From Alphaproteobacteria bacterium (GTDB lineage: Bacteria; Pseudomonadota; Alphaproteobacteria; CAAHEQ01; UBA3637): 64,000 nt of DNA. The notes below the pieces were generated by a model. It ran no database searches and was not told where the DNA came from. It worked only from the letters and a program-made list of their open reading frames with translations. The translations under genes were made by a program, and so were the position numbers. Shown here in pieces: positions 18,774 to 27,000 of this stretch (positions are counted from its first letter, which is position 1; every line of letters starts with the position of its first letter). The stretch covers positions 90,858-154,857 of the forward strand of contig JAFYRI010000009.1 in assembly GCA_017559525.1 (NCBI GenBank), in the 5' to 3' direction.

Positions 18774-18802
18774 TTGACAAGGAATAAAAATAATGTTATC
18801 TT
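18774..18802 (+). promoter_or_regulatory. promoter of the S24 repressor gene
   Basis: TTGACA (18774-18779), 17-base spacer, TATCTT (18797-18802), leading into AGGAGG and the repressor ATG at 18830. Divergent from and close to the phage promoter. Confidence 0.65.
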
Positions 18803-18829
18803 ATATTATCATAATGTTAGGAGGCCTTG

Positions 18830-19468
18830 ATGCAATTAAGTTATTCTGAAATTTGGGCGGGTATTGAAAATTTGGCGGCCCAAAATGGTTTGTCGTTATC
18901 CGCTATGGCGACAAAGGCCGGATTGGATCCGACCAGTTTTAATAAATCTAAACGAGTCGGACCGGATGGACGTAAACGCTGGCCATCAACGGAGAGTATG
19001 AACAAGTTATTGCAAGCCATGAATGTGACTATTTTTGAATTTGTGGAATTAGCTGGCGAATCACCAGTGCCTCCCCACAATCAAACAATACCCTTGTTAG
19101 GATTGGCAAAAGCCGGTCGGGAAGGGTACTTTGATTCTGATGGTTATCCACTTAGTGTTGATGAGTGGGATGGCATAGAATTTCCGTTGGTTTTGGATAA
19201 AAATGTGTATGCGTTAGAGGTTTCCGGTGACAGTATGGAACCAACGTATCGTGACGGTGATAAATTAATCGTCTCTCCCGAAGCCGAAGTACGTCGTGGT
19301 GACCGAGTCGTTGTAAAACTGATGACGGGTGAAGTGATGGTCAAGGAACTTATCCGCGAATCTGCTAGACAAGTGGAGTTAAAATCACTAAATCCTGCGT
19401 ATAAAGACATTATCGTGCCAGCCTTAGACGTTTTATGGATGAAACGTGTCTTGTGGGTTAGTCAGTAG
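18830..19468 (+). CDS. HTH repressor with S24 (LexA/CI-type) peptidase domain
   Basis: 212 residues from the ATG at 18830 (AGGAGG 18819-18824; a TTG three bases earlier is in frame). N-terminal helix-turn-helix: LSLSAMATKAGLDPTSFNKSKR. The C-terminal S24 domain has the catalytic Ser135 in SGDSMEPTYRDGD and Lys172 in VMVKEL; the Ala95-Gly96 pair (LAKAGREG) is a plausible self-cleavage site. It is thus built like a RecA-triggered phage repressor. Divergently transcribed from the phage operon, it is its natural regulator, though similar proteins also occur as host regulators in alphaproteobacteria. Confidence 0.88.
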   Translation: MQLSYSEIWAGIENLAAQNGLSLSAMATKAGLDPTSFNKSKRVGPDGRKRWPSTESMNKLLQAMNVTIFEFVELAGESPVPPHNQTIPLLGLAKAGREGYFDSDGYPLSVDEWDGIEFPLVLDKNVYALEVSGDSMEPTYRDGDKLIVSPEAEVRRGDRVVVKLMTGEVMVKELIRESARQVELKSLNPAYKDIIVPALDVLWMKRVLWVSQ

Positions 19469-19612
19469 GGACTTTATTTGCAAGCAGGAAATTCATGCAT
19501 GTTTATTTTTGTTTTTAGTGAAGAATATATCGCTAGATAATTGAATAACTTTTTTATTCATAATAAAAATCCTTTTTTTCAAAAAAAGAGGGGGGATGCT
19601 TTTGGGATAACA

Positions 19613-19645
19613 AAAAAAGCCGCCGTAAAGGCGGGCAGCTTTTTG
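19613..19645 (-). terminator. rho-independent terminator of rpmJ
   Basis: On the minus strand AAAAAGCTGCCCGCC, loop TTTAC, GGCGGCTTTTTTT: GC stem with internal bulge and a 7-T run, 13 bases after the rpmJ stop. Confidence 0.8.
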
Positions 19646-19657
19646 ATAAATCCGGTA

Positions 19658-19783
19658 TTAACCTTGACGAGCCTTTAATTTTGGCTTTTTCTTGTTAATA
19701 ACGTACACGCGACCTTTTCTGCGTACGATTTTGCAGTCTTTATCACGAGCTTTAGCGGATTTTAAAGAACAACGAACTTTCAT
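19658..19783 (-). CDS. rpmJ: 50S ribosomal protein L36
   Basis: 41 residues, complete. Starts [17 protein letters not shown] and has [24 protein letters not shown], the standard alphaproteobacterial L36 with a partly changed zinc ligand set. Ribosome site AAAGGG; own promoter at 19815-19843 and own terminator. A component of the large ribosomal subunit. Too short to be listed by a length-cut ORF search. Confidence 0.95.
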   Translation of the reverse strand: MKVRCSLKSAKARDKDCKIVRRKGRVYVINKKKPKLKARQG

Positions 19784-19814
19784 TTTATGACCCTTTCTAC
19801 TTTAAACTGAGGCG

Positions 19815-19843
19815 ATGATACATGATTTTATTTCACTTGTCAA
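19815..19843 (-). promoter_or_regulatory. rpmJ promoter
   Basis: Minus strand TTGACA (19838-19843), 17-base spacer, TATCAT (19815-19820), 32 bases ahead of the rpmJ ATG. Confidence 0.7.
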
Positions 19844-19846
19844 GTA

Positions 19847-21343
19847 TTATTTTCTTCTTTTTATGCAAAAAACAATGATAATTAATGACAATAATAAAAT
19901 AGGATAAGGTCCCGTTTTTGCATAAACGGTAGCGGGTAAGGCTTTTGGTAGAGGTCCATCGACAACGCCCGTTTCCCCTAAATCTAAAGAGGCAACAATA
20001 CGTCCATACCCATCGATAATTGCTGAAATGCCATTATTGGCGGCTCGCACCATAGGCAATCCTTCTTCAATCGCGCGTAATCTGGCCATATCAAAATGTT
20101 GATATGGGCCAGCTGATAATCCATACCATGCATCGTTGGAAACGTTAATCATCCATGATGGGCGTTTATCGCGACGTATAACTTGACTGGAAAAAATGGC
20201 TTCATAACACACCAAAGGACTGGCAGGAGGAGCTTTGGGAATATACATTGTTTTTAATCCGTTGCCCTTTTGCAAATCTCCACCAATAGGAACTATTTTA
20301 TCTAATGGAATAATGTCCCTAAAAGGTATATATTCACCAAATGGAACTAAATGAGATTTATCGTAGTATCCTTTAATATCGGCTAAATCATCTAATACAA
20401 AAATGCTATTGGCTAGTTGACGTCTTTGTGGGTTAGCTCCTCTTAATCCACCAGTGATTAAAGTTCCACCTTGCCTGACGGCACCCATCATACGTAATCG
20501 TTCGCTTTCGTCTTGGTCAATTAAAAAGTGAACAGCCGCTTCTGGCCAAATAACATGTGTGATTTTTTCATTGTTTTCACGAGATAAACGCAATATTTTT
20601 GAATAATTTTCATCCGCGGCATTAGGGTCCCATTTTAATGTTTGGGCAATGTTTGGTTGAACAAGGCGTAAACTAATTCCCCAAACTTTATCATCTGTAG
20701 CGTCATATAAACGCCATGCGCCAAATAATGTAATAACAATGATTGAGCATCCTGCAATTAGTATCGGTTTCCATTTTGGTAAAAAAGCACCGCTGCTGCA
20801 TACCAAAATAGTGATAAAAGATAATCCGTAAATACCAATTATACTGGTCGTCTGTAAAATAGGTAGAATATTTCCCCAACATGAGCCGATTAAATTCCAT
20901 GGAAAGCCAGTAAAAATCCAACTGCGAATCCATTCAAAAACAACGAACCAAGCCGCAAAAGCTAAAAATCTACGCCACCCCGTTACATATAAAGATGCAA
21001 GTAAAGTTGGTAGTGCATAAAAAATGCTAAATAATAATCCCATACCAAGTAAGCAAAATGGTATAGCCCAAGCAACTGAACCATTGTCAATCATTAGGGC
21101 ATTTCCAAGCCACGCCATGGAGGTGGTTCCGAAACCAAATCCAAATGCAGCGGCATATAATCCAGCACGCCAACATTTAGTAGCGTGATTTATTTGATGA
21201 AACAGTACAGATAGCCCTACGCATAAAAAAGGCACAATATAATAAGGTGCCATAGCAAAGGCTGATAATATACCTAAAGCACATAGCATGGCGATTTTTT
21301 GCTTTTCCGTTTTGAATGCAATCAGATGGATATATTTTTTCAT
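19847..21343 (-). CDS. lnt: apolipoprotein N-acyltransferase
   Basis: 498 residues from the ATG at 21343 (GAAAGGAAA before it; a farther start at 21373 has no such site). N-terminal half is a multi-TM region; the C-terminal half is a nitrilase-type domain with the catalytic triad visible: Glu in VIWPEAA, Lys in the RQGGTLITGG...YDKSHLVPFGEY region, Cys in LVCYEAIF. Inner-membrane enzyme that adds the third acyl chain to lipoproteins. A last TM at the C-terminus follows. It precedes the porin gene divergently. Confidence 0.93.
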   Translation of the reverse strand: MKKYIHLIAFKTEKQKIAMLCALGILSAFAMAPYYIVPFLCVGLSVLFHQINHATKCWRAGLYAAAFGFGFGTTSMAWLGNALMIDNGSVAWAIPFCLLGMGLLFSIFYALPTLLASLYVTGWRRFLAFAAWFVVFEWIRSWIFTGFPWNLIGSCWGNILPILQTTSIIGIYGLSFITILVCSSGAFLPKWKPILIAGCSIIVITLFGAWRLYDATDDKVWGISLRLVQPNIAQTLKWDPNAADENYSKILRLSRENNEKITHVIWPEAAVHFLIDQDESERLRMMGAVRQGGTLITGGLRGANPQRRQLANSIFVLDDLADIKGYYDKSHLVPFGEYIPFRDIIPLDKIVPIGGDLQKGNGLKTMYIPKAPPASPLVCYEAIFSSQVIRRDKRPSWMINVSNDAWYGLSAGPYQHFDMARLRAIEEGLPMVRAANNGISAIIDGYGRIVASLDLGETGVVDGPLPKALPATVYAKTGPYPILLLSLIIIVFCIKRRK

Positions 21344-21394
21344 GAAGTTTCCTTTCGGTCGGTACTTTACCACAAATAATGGGTGAATTCAACC

Positions 21395-21423
21395 TTGCAA
21401 GAATAAAAAAAATCGGGTATTAT
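21395..21423 (+). promoter_or_regulatory. porin promoter
   Basis: TTGCAA (21395-21400), 17-base spacer, TATTAT (21418-21423), 39 bases before the porin ATG. Confidence 0.65.
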
Positions 21424-21461
21424 ACGTTTATTGATTGATGTTTAAAAAAGGAGAATTCCTC

Positions 21462-22535
21462 ATGAAAAAAATATTATCTGCATTGTTGATGTTTACGGCA
21501 TTTAGTGCCAGTGCCGAATATGTGATTAATGATGGTGAACGTGTTCGTTTAGGGGTAGGGGGCTATGTACGCTCTTTTACCGGTCAAATGGAACATTTTC
21601 AATATAATAATGCGATGAAGTCAGAAGGGTATATTAAACCTTATTTTGATGTAAATGATGATATTACTTTGACGGGTAAAATTGCTGGACGTTGGATTTT
21701 GGATGACAGATTTCCGGATCAAAATAAATTTAAAATGTATGATGTCTATGGGACTATTAAATCCAAAACATTTGGTACATTGGATTTTGGGGATTTAAGA
21801 AATGTTGCTTACTTAATGCATCAAGGTCCGGTGGATGTTGGGTTGTTTGATATTGATGATTCTGATATTTCATATTTTTATGAACGTCCCAGTGGATTTT
21901 TTGCACCAACATTAAGTTATTTGTATACAGATGGTCGTGATTTAAAGGTGAATTATATGACGCCTTCTTTCGGTGGCTTTAAATGGGGTATCACTGCCGT
22001 TCAATCTGATGATAATAAACCCGATACAATCGCAAATAACAGTGTTAAAATTGATCATGGTAAAGGTGTGATTACTTCGGTACAATATAAACAAGATTTT
22101 GAATGGGTAAATGTGGGGGCTTCGGCTGGTTTTGCGTATTACCATAATGATAAATATTTCTTTAAAAATAAAGAAGATAATGGTAATCACAATGAATATA
22201 GTTTGGGGTTACGTTTAGAAAAAAATGATTTTTCTGTGGGAGCCTCTTATCGTCAAATGATGTTTCAAAAGAATTTAGGTATCGATGATACACATACTTG
22301 GGTGATTGGTACAGCCTATGACGGTGAAAAATATGGTATCAGTTTGAATTACTTGCATTCAGATGGTGATTTTAATGAGAAAAATACCTATACACACTTA
22401 ATGTTGTCAGGTCGTTATACCATTAACAAATATTTAAAAGCAACTTTATCAACGGGTCGTTTAACGTGGGATAAGGAAACGTCTGCAAAAACTGATAGCT
22501 GGTTCGGTCTTGCTGGATTAGAATTTGAAATTTAA
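21462..22535 (+). CDS. outer-membrane porin
   Basis: 357 residues from the ATG at 21462 (AAGGAG 21448-21453). Signal peptide MKKILSALLMFTAFSASA, then alternating hydrophobic/polar strands (VRLGVGGYVRSFTG, TLSYLYTDGRDLKVNYMTPSFGGFKWGITAV) and a terminal strand ending LAGLEFEI. The pattern and length fit a 16-strand general porin of the alphaproteobacterial kind, a trimer in the outer membrane for small solutes. Terminal Ile instead of Phe is unusual for BAM recognition but seen in some families. Stands alone with its own promoter. Confidence 0.85.
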   Translation: MKKILSALLMFTAFSASAEYVINDGERVRLGVGGYVRSFTGQMEHFQYNNAMKSEGYIKPYFDVNDDITLTGKIAGRWILDDRFPDQNKFKMYDVYGTIKSKTFGTLDFGDLRNVAYLMHQGPVDVGLFDIDDSDISYFYERPSGFFAPTLSYLYTDGRDLKVNYMTPSFGGFKWGITAVQSDDNKPDTIANNSVKIDHGKGVITSVQYKQDFEWVNVGASAGFAYYHNDKYFFKNKEDNGNHNEYSLGLRLEKNDFSVGASYRQMMFQKNLGIDDTHTWVIGTAYDGEKYGISLNYLHSDGDFNEKNTYTHLMLSGRYTINKYLKATLSTGRLTWDKETSAKTDSWFGLAGLEFEI

Positions 22536-22612
22536 TTAGATAGTCTTTTTTTCTTATTTAGATTGACTGTATAAAAAATCCCCTCTCGGGAGAGAGGGGG
22601 GAGGCGTCAGCC

Positions 22613-22766
22613 TTAATAATTTTCAGCACGGATTTGGAAGTATGATTTTGGATGGTCGCATACTGGGCAAATTTTAAGGTCTTTCTTGCCAATAACGATA
22701 TGACAACAGTTGGCACATTGCAAAATTGTGTCGCCTTCACGAGAAAATGCGATGACTTCTTTGATA
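22613..22766 (-). pseudogene. decayed 3' fragment of a second rubrerythrin gene
   Basis: The stretch closely matches the 3' end of the intact rbr gene (26452-26605): the region coding the rubredoxin-like C-terminus and stop, plus the downstream terminator (CCCCTCTC / GAGAGGGG at 22580-22599). The rubredoxin Cys codons are damaged (CGNCG has become CQxC-type in this copy) and about 390 bases of upstream rbr are missing. Degenerate duplicate. Confidence 0.8.
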
Positions 22767-22769
22767 TCT

Positions 22770-22935
22770 GATTAAATTGTTCGTTATAAGGGATTTCTAT
22801 ATCAAATAACTGATGACATTCATCACAATGAAAGTGATAATGTTTGTGTATTTGATAATCAAAATGGTTAGCTCCATTTGGTACGCGAATGCGTAAAAAA
22901 TACCAGATTCTTCAAAGTGGCTAATGTGGCAAGAT
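22770..22935 (-). pseudogene. decayed fragment of a second PerR/Fur gene
   Basis: On the minus strand it encodes a stretch close to PerR residues 55-95: [21 protein letters not shown] and [16 protein letters not shown]. It matches 27108-27230 of the intact gene with several differences. The upstream part (LATL.. region) is frameshifted and the N-terminal wHTH is lost. It is joined directly to the rubrerythrin fragment, without the 3' half of perR and 5' part of rbr between them, so a large internal deletion took place. Confidence 0.75.
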
Positions 22936-22985
22936 ATTTAAGAAATTAAATAAATGCACAATCTATTATCCAATAATTAATTAAT

Positions 22986-23013
22986 AAAAAACTCTCTAAA
23001 CAGAGAGTTTTTT
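22986..23013 (-). terminator. terminator downstream of the Thr-rich protein gene
   Basis: Perfect 12-bp stem AAAAAACTCTCT / AGAGAGTTTTTT with 4-base loop, T run on both strands; 20 bases after the stop of the minus-strand gene. Confidence 0.75.
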
Positions 23014-23033
23014 ATTTGTTGTACATAACTAAC

Positions 23034-24218
23034 TTAATTCCAGAAAAGATCTGCATTTTCATCACACCACGCATCGCACGGATTTGTGGTTGTTTCTGTT
23101 GTTTCTGTTGTTTGCTCTGGAGATGTTGTTTCTATCGTTGTCGATATCGTTGTTGTTTCTGTCGTTGTCGTCATCTCTGTTGACGTTGAGCTTGGTGTCG
23201 TTGTTATCGTTATAGGAGAAGTTGTGTGCGTTGAGGTAATCGTTGTATCTGTCATTGTCGACATCATCGTTGTATCTGTCGTTGTCAACATCGTTGTTGT
23301 ATCTGTTGTTGTTGACATCGGAGAAGTTGTGTGCATTGAGGTAGTCGTTGTATCTGTCATTGTTGACATCGTCGTTGTATCTGTCGTTGTCGACATCGGA
23401 GATGTTGTATGCGTTGAGGTAGTCGTTGTATCTGTCGTTGTCGACATCGGAGTAGTTGTGTGCGTTGAGGTAGTCGTTGTATCTGTCGTTGTTGACATCG
23501 GAGATGTTGTATGCGTTGAGGTAGTCGTTGTATCTGTCGTTGTTGACATCGGAGATGTTGTATGCGTTGAGGTAGTCGTTGTATCTGTCGTTGTCGACAT
23601 AGGAGTAGTTGTGTGCGTTGAGGTAGTCGTTGTATCTGTCGTTGTTGACATCGGAGATGTTGTATGCGTTGAGGTAGTCGTTGTATCTGTCGTTGTCGAC
23701 ATCGGAGTAGTTGTGTGCGTTGAGGTAGTCGTTGTATCTGTCGTTGTCGACATCGGAGAAGTTGTGTGCGTTGAGGTAGTCGTCGTATGCGTTGTCGTCA
23801 TCGGAGTTGTTGTTGCTGTTTCCATAACTGTACCTGGGATCATCGTATATGTTACCGCTGCTTTTCGTGTTGTTGTTACCATAGACCTAGCTTTTCCCTG
23901 TTCATTATTTTCTACTATGTCTTCAACAAACCTTGAAGGACAATTACTTGCACTAGCTGAATTTGTACCAGATCTGGTATATAACTTACATCCAGTGGAT
24001 GTAAAAACAACACATTGCGAATAAGAACAGTTTTTAACTCCTGATGAGCTTGAACTAGATGATATTGCTGGATTGTATTCACATTCTACATAATCTCTAC
24101 AATATTTAGCCGCCATTAAAGGATGAGATAAAAACATCACACTCAAAAATGTACCTATCACTTTTAATGTCACTGTATGTGCACAATATTGGTTCGCATT
24201 CGCTTTCAATTTATTCAT
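23034..24218 (-). CDS. secreted Thr-rich mucin-like repeat protein
   Basis: 394 residues. Signal-type N-terminus (VIGTFLSVMFLSHPLMAA), then a Cys-containing head (KYCRDYVECEY ... NCSYSQCVVF ... GCKLY), followed by about 200 residues of Thr/Ser repeats built on the 17-residue unit TTSPMSTTTDTTTTSTH (51 bp, alternating TTSPM and TTTPM), and a C-terminal cap NPCDAWCDENADLFW. The composition is that of O-glycosylated mucin-like stalks. Likely exported and held by disulphides at head and cap. Ribosome site AAGGAAAA. It lies next to the prepilin gene that has the same kind of Thr/Ser tail. Confidence 0.8.
   Translation of the reverse strand: MNKLKANANQYCAHTVTLKVIGTFLSVMFLSHPLMAAKYCRDYVECEYNPAISSSSSSSGVKNCSYSQCVVFTSTGCKLYTRSGTNSASASNCPSRFVEDIVENNEQGKARSMVTTTRKAAVTYTMIPGTVMETATTTPMTTTHTTTTSTHTTSPMSTTTDTTTTSTHTTTPMSTTTDTTTTSTHTTSPMSTTTDTTTTSTHTTTPMSTTTDTTTTSTHTTSPMSTTTDTTTTSTHTTSPMSTTTDTTTTSTHTTTPMSTTTDTTTTSTHTTSPMSTTTDTTTMSTMTDTTTTSMHTTSPMSTTTDTTTMLTTTDTTMMSTMTDTTITSTHTTSPITITTTPSSTSTEMTTTTETTTISTTIETTSPEQTTETTETTTNPCDAWCDENADLFWN
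23315..23795 (-). repeat. 51-bp tandem repeat array (17-residue unit)
   Basis: About nine units of 51 bp inside the Thr-rich gene, most nearly identical on the DNA level, with only a few silent changes (TCGTTGTCGAC versus TCGTTGTTGAC) and the SPM/TPM alternation; a more decayed tail lies on the 3' side of the gene at 23200-23315. Near-identity suggests recent expansion or gene conversion. Confidence 0.85.
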
Positions 24219-24276
24219 ATGTATTTTCCTTCTAAAAAATGAATAACTATCCTTATATAAGTATTACTATCTATTC

Positions 24277-26259
24277 TTAACGCCTTTTGCAATAATTATA
24301 ACATTCATGATTTACCCGAGGATCTAAAGTCGTCGTTTCCGGCGTTGTCGTTTCTGGCGTTGTCGTTTCTGATCCTTGTGGAGATGTTGTCTCACTACCT
24401 TCAGGAGATGTTGTTTCACTACCTTCAGGAGATGTTGTCTCACTACCTTCAGGAGATGTTGTCTCACTACCTTCAGGAGACGTTGTCTCACTACCTTCAG
24501 GAGACGTTGTCTCTGTGCCATATGGTGTTATTGTTTCTGGAGTACTTGTTTCAAGAGGCAACGTAGTCATCCCCACGCATGCAGGATGGTCGTCTCCAGG
24601 TTGACAACAAATTTGACCATCCGACCCCAAATCAACAACATTTGATTCTGAACAACAAACGGGCACACCATCTGCATTAGGACAAGCTAAATCACAACAT
24701 TGCCCCTGTTTAGACGGATAGTTTTTATAGCAGTTTCCTGGCTGAGGGTTCTCCTCATCAAACGGATTACCAACACCACTACATCCATTAGGAGCATTGG
24801 ATGAGTTATCACAACAAGTATGAGCCATTGGATACGCATTTCCACAATTATCTATATAAAGTGGATTTGCTTCACAAGTTCCACAATCATACCAAGCATT
24901 TCCTGTTGTACAACACCCACCATTACGCATTGGTACACCACCATCAGGACAAGGGAGTTCTGGAACACATTCCAAGACTTCTTTGGGTTTAGAAGATATA
25001 GCACCACCATTAGTGCCGGAGATAGGATTATCACTACTGTCACGGCTAAATTGTTTTAAGATATCTACTCCATCTGTTTTCGTATCAATTTCAACAAGTT
25101 CGCTACCCAAACAAACTTGGGTATATGGATCATAAAAATCTTCGCCATAGTATCCCGGGAAACAAGATGGACATTTTTGTTGCCACTTTGTATTAGGTAT
25201 ATTCATTGGTTCATCATCGCAATAAGAAACTAGAGCGCAACGTTCTAAAATTTCCAAAGCACAATACGGATACTTTCCTTCTTTTTCCCCCGTCATAGGA
25301 ATTTCTCTATCTCGACTAGGAGAAGTATTATCTGTATCCAATAAATTGGTTGTTGGATCTTGCATTAATTCAGCACTTGTACATGCCCATTCAATACATT
25401 TTGTTCCCCAAATGCATATTTTTTGTGTTGTGCCAGAAGCTAAGGATATAGTTGTACATTGGTAAGCAACCGCCTCGTCTTGAGCGCAATACAGTTTTTG
25501 ACCACTAGGGCAAACGTGTGTTGTTTCCGGTTCTGTCATTACAATATCTGTTTTTATAACATCAGATGTAACATTTGTTGAAACGATATCTGACATTAAT
25601 ATAGTATTGGATGTATAAAGAACTTCGGTATTTTCAACACAACACCCCATAATACACATTTCACCATGAAAACAATCGTCATCTATTCTACAGCGGTTTA
25701 TTTCGGGACAAGCAGGAGAGGTCGTTTCGGCTTCTGGTTGTATTGCGTTGTTTTCCCATGAATCATCAATATAGAAAATCATTGTATTGATAGTTTCATT
25801 TTGGCAGACATCTGAGGCGTTGGTATCTTTTTTTTCATATGAAACATTATTAACATCAATGTCAAACAAGCCGATATTGTTATCAAATGTCATTTGACAT
25901 ACACGTTTTACAACATTGTCAACTTGAATACCGACAGTTGTTTTGCCATCTTCATTCGTTGTTGGTGTACTAGGTGCCAATCCAATCGGATAGCCAATTA
26001 AGCTTCTGTTTTTAAATTTAGTTAAATTTATATCTCTTTTACGACGATCTAGTTGGTTTTTAATATCCACAGCCCGTTGCAATAACTCACGACTTAATGT
26101 ATTGGAACGATATTTATCTATTGCCCAACTGTATCCGTTTAAAGCACCCATAGATAAAATACCAATCAAAATTAATATACCGAGCATTTCTGTTATACTG
26201 CGACCAGATTGGTTCATTTTTGTTTTTTGAAATGAGTTATTTAACCAACTGAATTCCAT
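24277..26259 (-). CDS. type IV prepilin with long Cys-rich and Thr/Ser-repeat extension
   Basis: 660 residues from ATG 26259 (AGGGAAATAGG ahead; the in-frame ATG at 26298 lacks a site). The prepilin peptidase site is Gly19-Arg20 (NQSG^RSITEMLGILILIGIL), with the +5 Glu at residue 24 and the hydrophobic helix of type IV pilins. A normal pilin body of about 180 residues is followed by ~350 residues of Cys-rich modules (CRIDDDCFHGEMCIMGCC, CPSGQKLYCAQD, CCQPGDDHPAC) resembling disulphide-knotted domains, and six 8-residue TSPEGSET units. Normal pilins are about 150 residues. It may be a minor tip pilin or adhesin. No pilus assembly genes are in the window. Confidence 0.85.
   Translation of the reverse strand: MEFSWLNNSFQKTKMNQSGRSITEMLGILILIGILSMGALNGYSWAIDKYRSNTLSRELLQRAVDIKNQLDRRKRDINLTKFKNRSLIGYPIGLAPSTPTTNEDGKTTVGIQVDNVVKRVCQMTFDNNIGLFDIDVNNVSYEKKDTNASDVCQNETINTMIFYIDDSWENNAIQPEAETTSPACPEINRCRIDDDCFHGEMCIMGCCVENTEVLYTSNTILMSDIVSTNVTSDVIKTDIVMTEPETTHVCPSGQKLYCAQDEAVAYQCTTISLASGTTQKICIWGTKCIEWACTSAELMQDPTTNLLDTDNTSPSRDREIPMTGEKEGKYPYCALEILERCALVSYCDDEPMNIPNTKWQQKCPSCFPGYYGEDFYDPYTQVCLGSELVEIDTKTDGVDILKQFSRDSSDNPISGTNGGAISSKPKEVLECVPELPCPDGGVPMRNGGCCTTGNAWYDCGTCEANPLYIDNCGNAYPMAHTCCDNSSNAPNGCSGVGNPFDEENPQPGNCYKNYPSKQGQCCDLACPNADGVPVCCSESNVVDLGSDGQICCQPGDDHPACVGMTTLPLETSTPETITPYGTETTSPEGSETTSPEGSETTSPEGSETTSPEGSETTSPEGSETTSPQGSETTTPETTTPETTTLDPRVNHECYNYCKRR
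24380..24520 (-). repeat. 24-bp tandem repeat, TSPEGSET unit
   Basis: Six 24-bp units, highly similar on the DNA level, encode TSPEGSET/TTSPEG near the end of the pilin-like gene. The flanks (QGSET, PETT) are diverged edges. Confidence 0.85.
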
Positions 26260-26403
26260 CCTATTTCCCTTTCTTTTGGGTTGTTGTGAAAAAAACAATA
26301 GTTTATTAGCGTATCAAGTCTCAAAAACATGATTTTTTTATAATATGCCATATATTTTTTTTTAAATCAACCATAAATCAGAGAATAATTTTGTTTTTTT
26401 ACA

Positions 26404-26431
26404 TAAAAAATCCCCTCTCGGGAGAGAGGGG
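26404..26431 (-). terminator. terminator of the perR-rbr operon
   Basis: Minus strand CCCCTCTC, short loop, GAGAGGGGATTTTTT; 8-bp GC stem with T run, 21 bases after the rbr stop. The same hairpin is duplicated with the rbr fragment at 22580-22599. Confidence 0.8.
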
Positions 26432-26451
26432 GGTGGGTTTTACCGTCAGCC

Positions 26452-27000
26452 TTAATAATTTTCGGCACGGATTTGGAAGTATGATTTTGGATGGTCGCAT
26501 ACTGGGCAAATTTCAGGGGCTTTCTTGCCAATAACGATATGACCACAGTTGCCACATTGCCAAATTGTATCGCCTTCACGAGAAAATACGATGCCTTCTT
26601 TGATATTAGCAACTAATCTGCGATATCTTTCCTCGTGTTCTTTTTCGATTTTGCCAACCATTTCAAAGAGCTTAGCGATTTTTGTGAAGCCTTCTTCACG
26701 AGCTGTTTTGGCAAAACCATCATACATATCTGTCCATTCATAGTTTTCACCAGCAGCGGCATCTTCTAAGTTGGTGATTGTATCTGGGATGCCACCATCA
26801 TGTAATAATTTAAACCAAATTTTTGCATGTTCTTTTTCGTTGTTGGCAGTTTCTTCAAACAAGTTAGCGATTTGAACATAGCCATCTTTTTTTGCTTTGG
26901 AGGCATAATATGTATATTTGTTTCTGGCTTGAGATTCACCAGCGAATGCTGCCCAGAGGTTAGCTTCAGTTTTAGATCCTTTTAATGGTTTGTCTGTCAT
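26452..27000 (-). CDS. rbr: rubrerythrin
   Basis: 182 residues. Ferritin-like di-iron part: [18 protein letters not shown] and [12 protein letters not shown], second pair [23 protein letters not shown]-terminal rubredoxin site CGNCG ... [11 protein letters not shown]. Reduces hydrogen peroxide in the cytoplasm under low-oxygen conditions using NADH-linked partners. The ATG overlaps the perR stop (ATGA), so both are one operon. Suggests an anaerobic or microaerobic life. Confidence 0.95.
   Translation of the reverse strand: MTDKPLKGSKTEANLWAAFAGESQARNKYTYYASKAKKDGYVQIANLFEETANNEKEHAKIWFKLLHDGGIPDTITNLEDAAAGENYEWTDMYDGFAKTAREEGFTKIAKLFEMVGKIEKEHEERYRRLVANIKEGIVFSREGDTIWQCGNCGHIVIGKKAPEICPVCDHPKSYFQIRAENY

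Noticed and set aside
7300..18830. Phage attachment sites at the ends of the cassette
   Set aside because: No convincing direct repeat or tRNA fragment was seen at either end.
18830..19468. The S24 protein as LexA itself
   Set aside because: The N-terminal HTH is XRE-like, not the winged helix of alphaproteobacterial LexA.
22558..22740. 60-residue minus-strand ORF as a real gene
   Set aside because: It is an out-of-frame reading of the decayed rubrerythrin fragment.
23086..24024. Long plus-strand ORF (312 residues) opposite the Thr-rich repeat gene
   Set aside because: Val/Asp-rich low-complexity translation caused by the repeat on the other strand; no ribosome site or signal, and it mirrors every unit.
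24324..24645. Short ORFs on both strands in the TSPEGSET array
   Set aside because: Shadow frames of the 24-bp repeat inside the prepilin gene.
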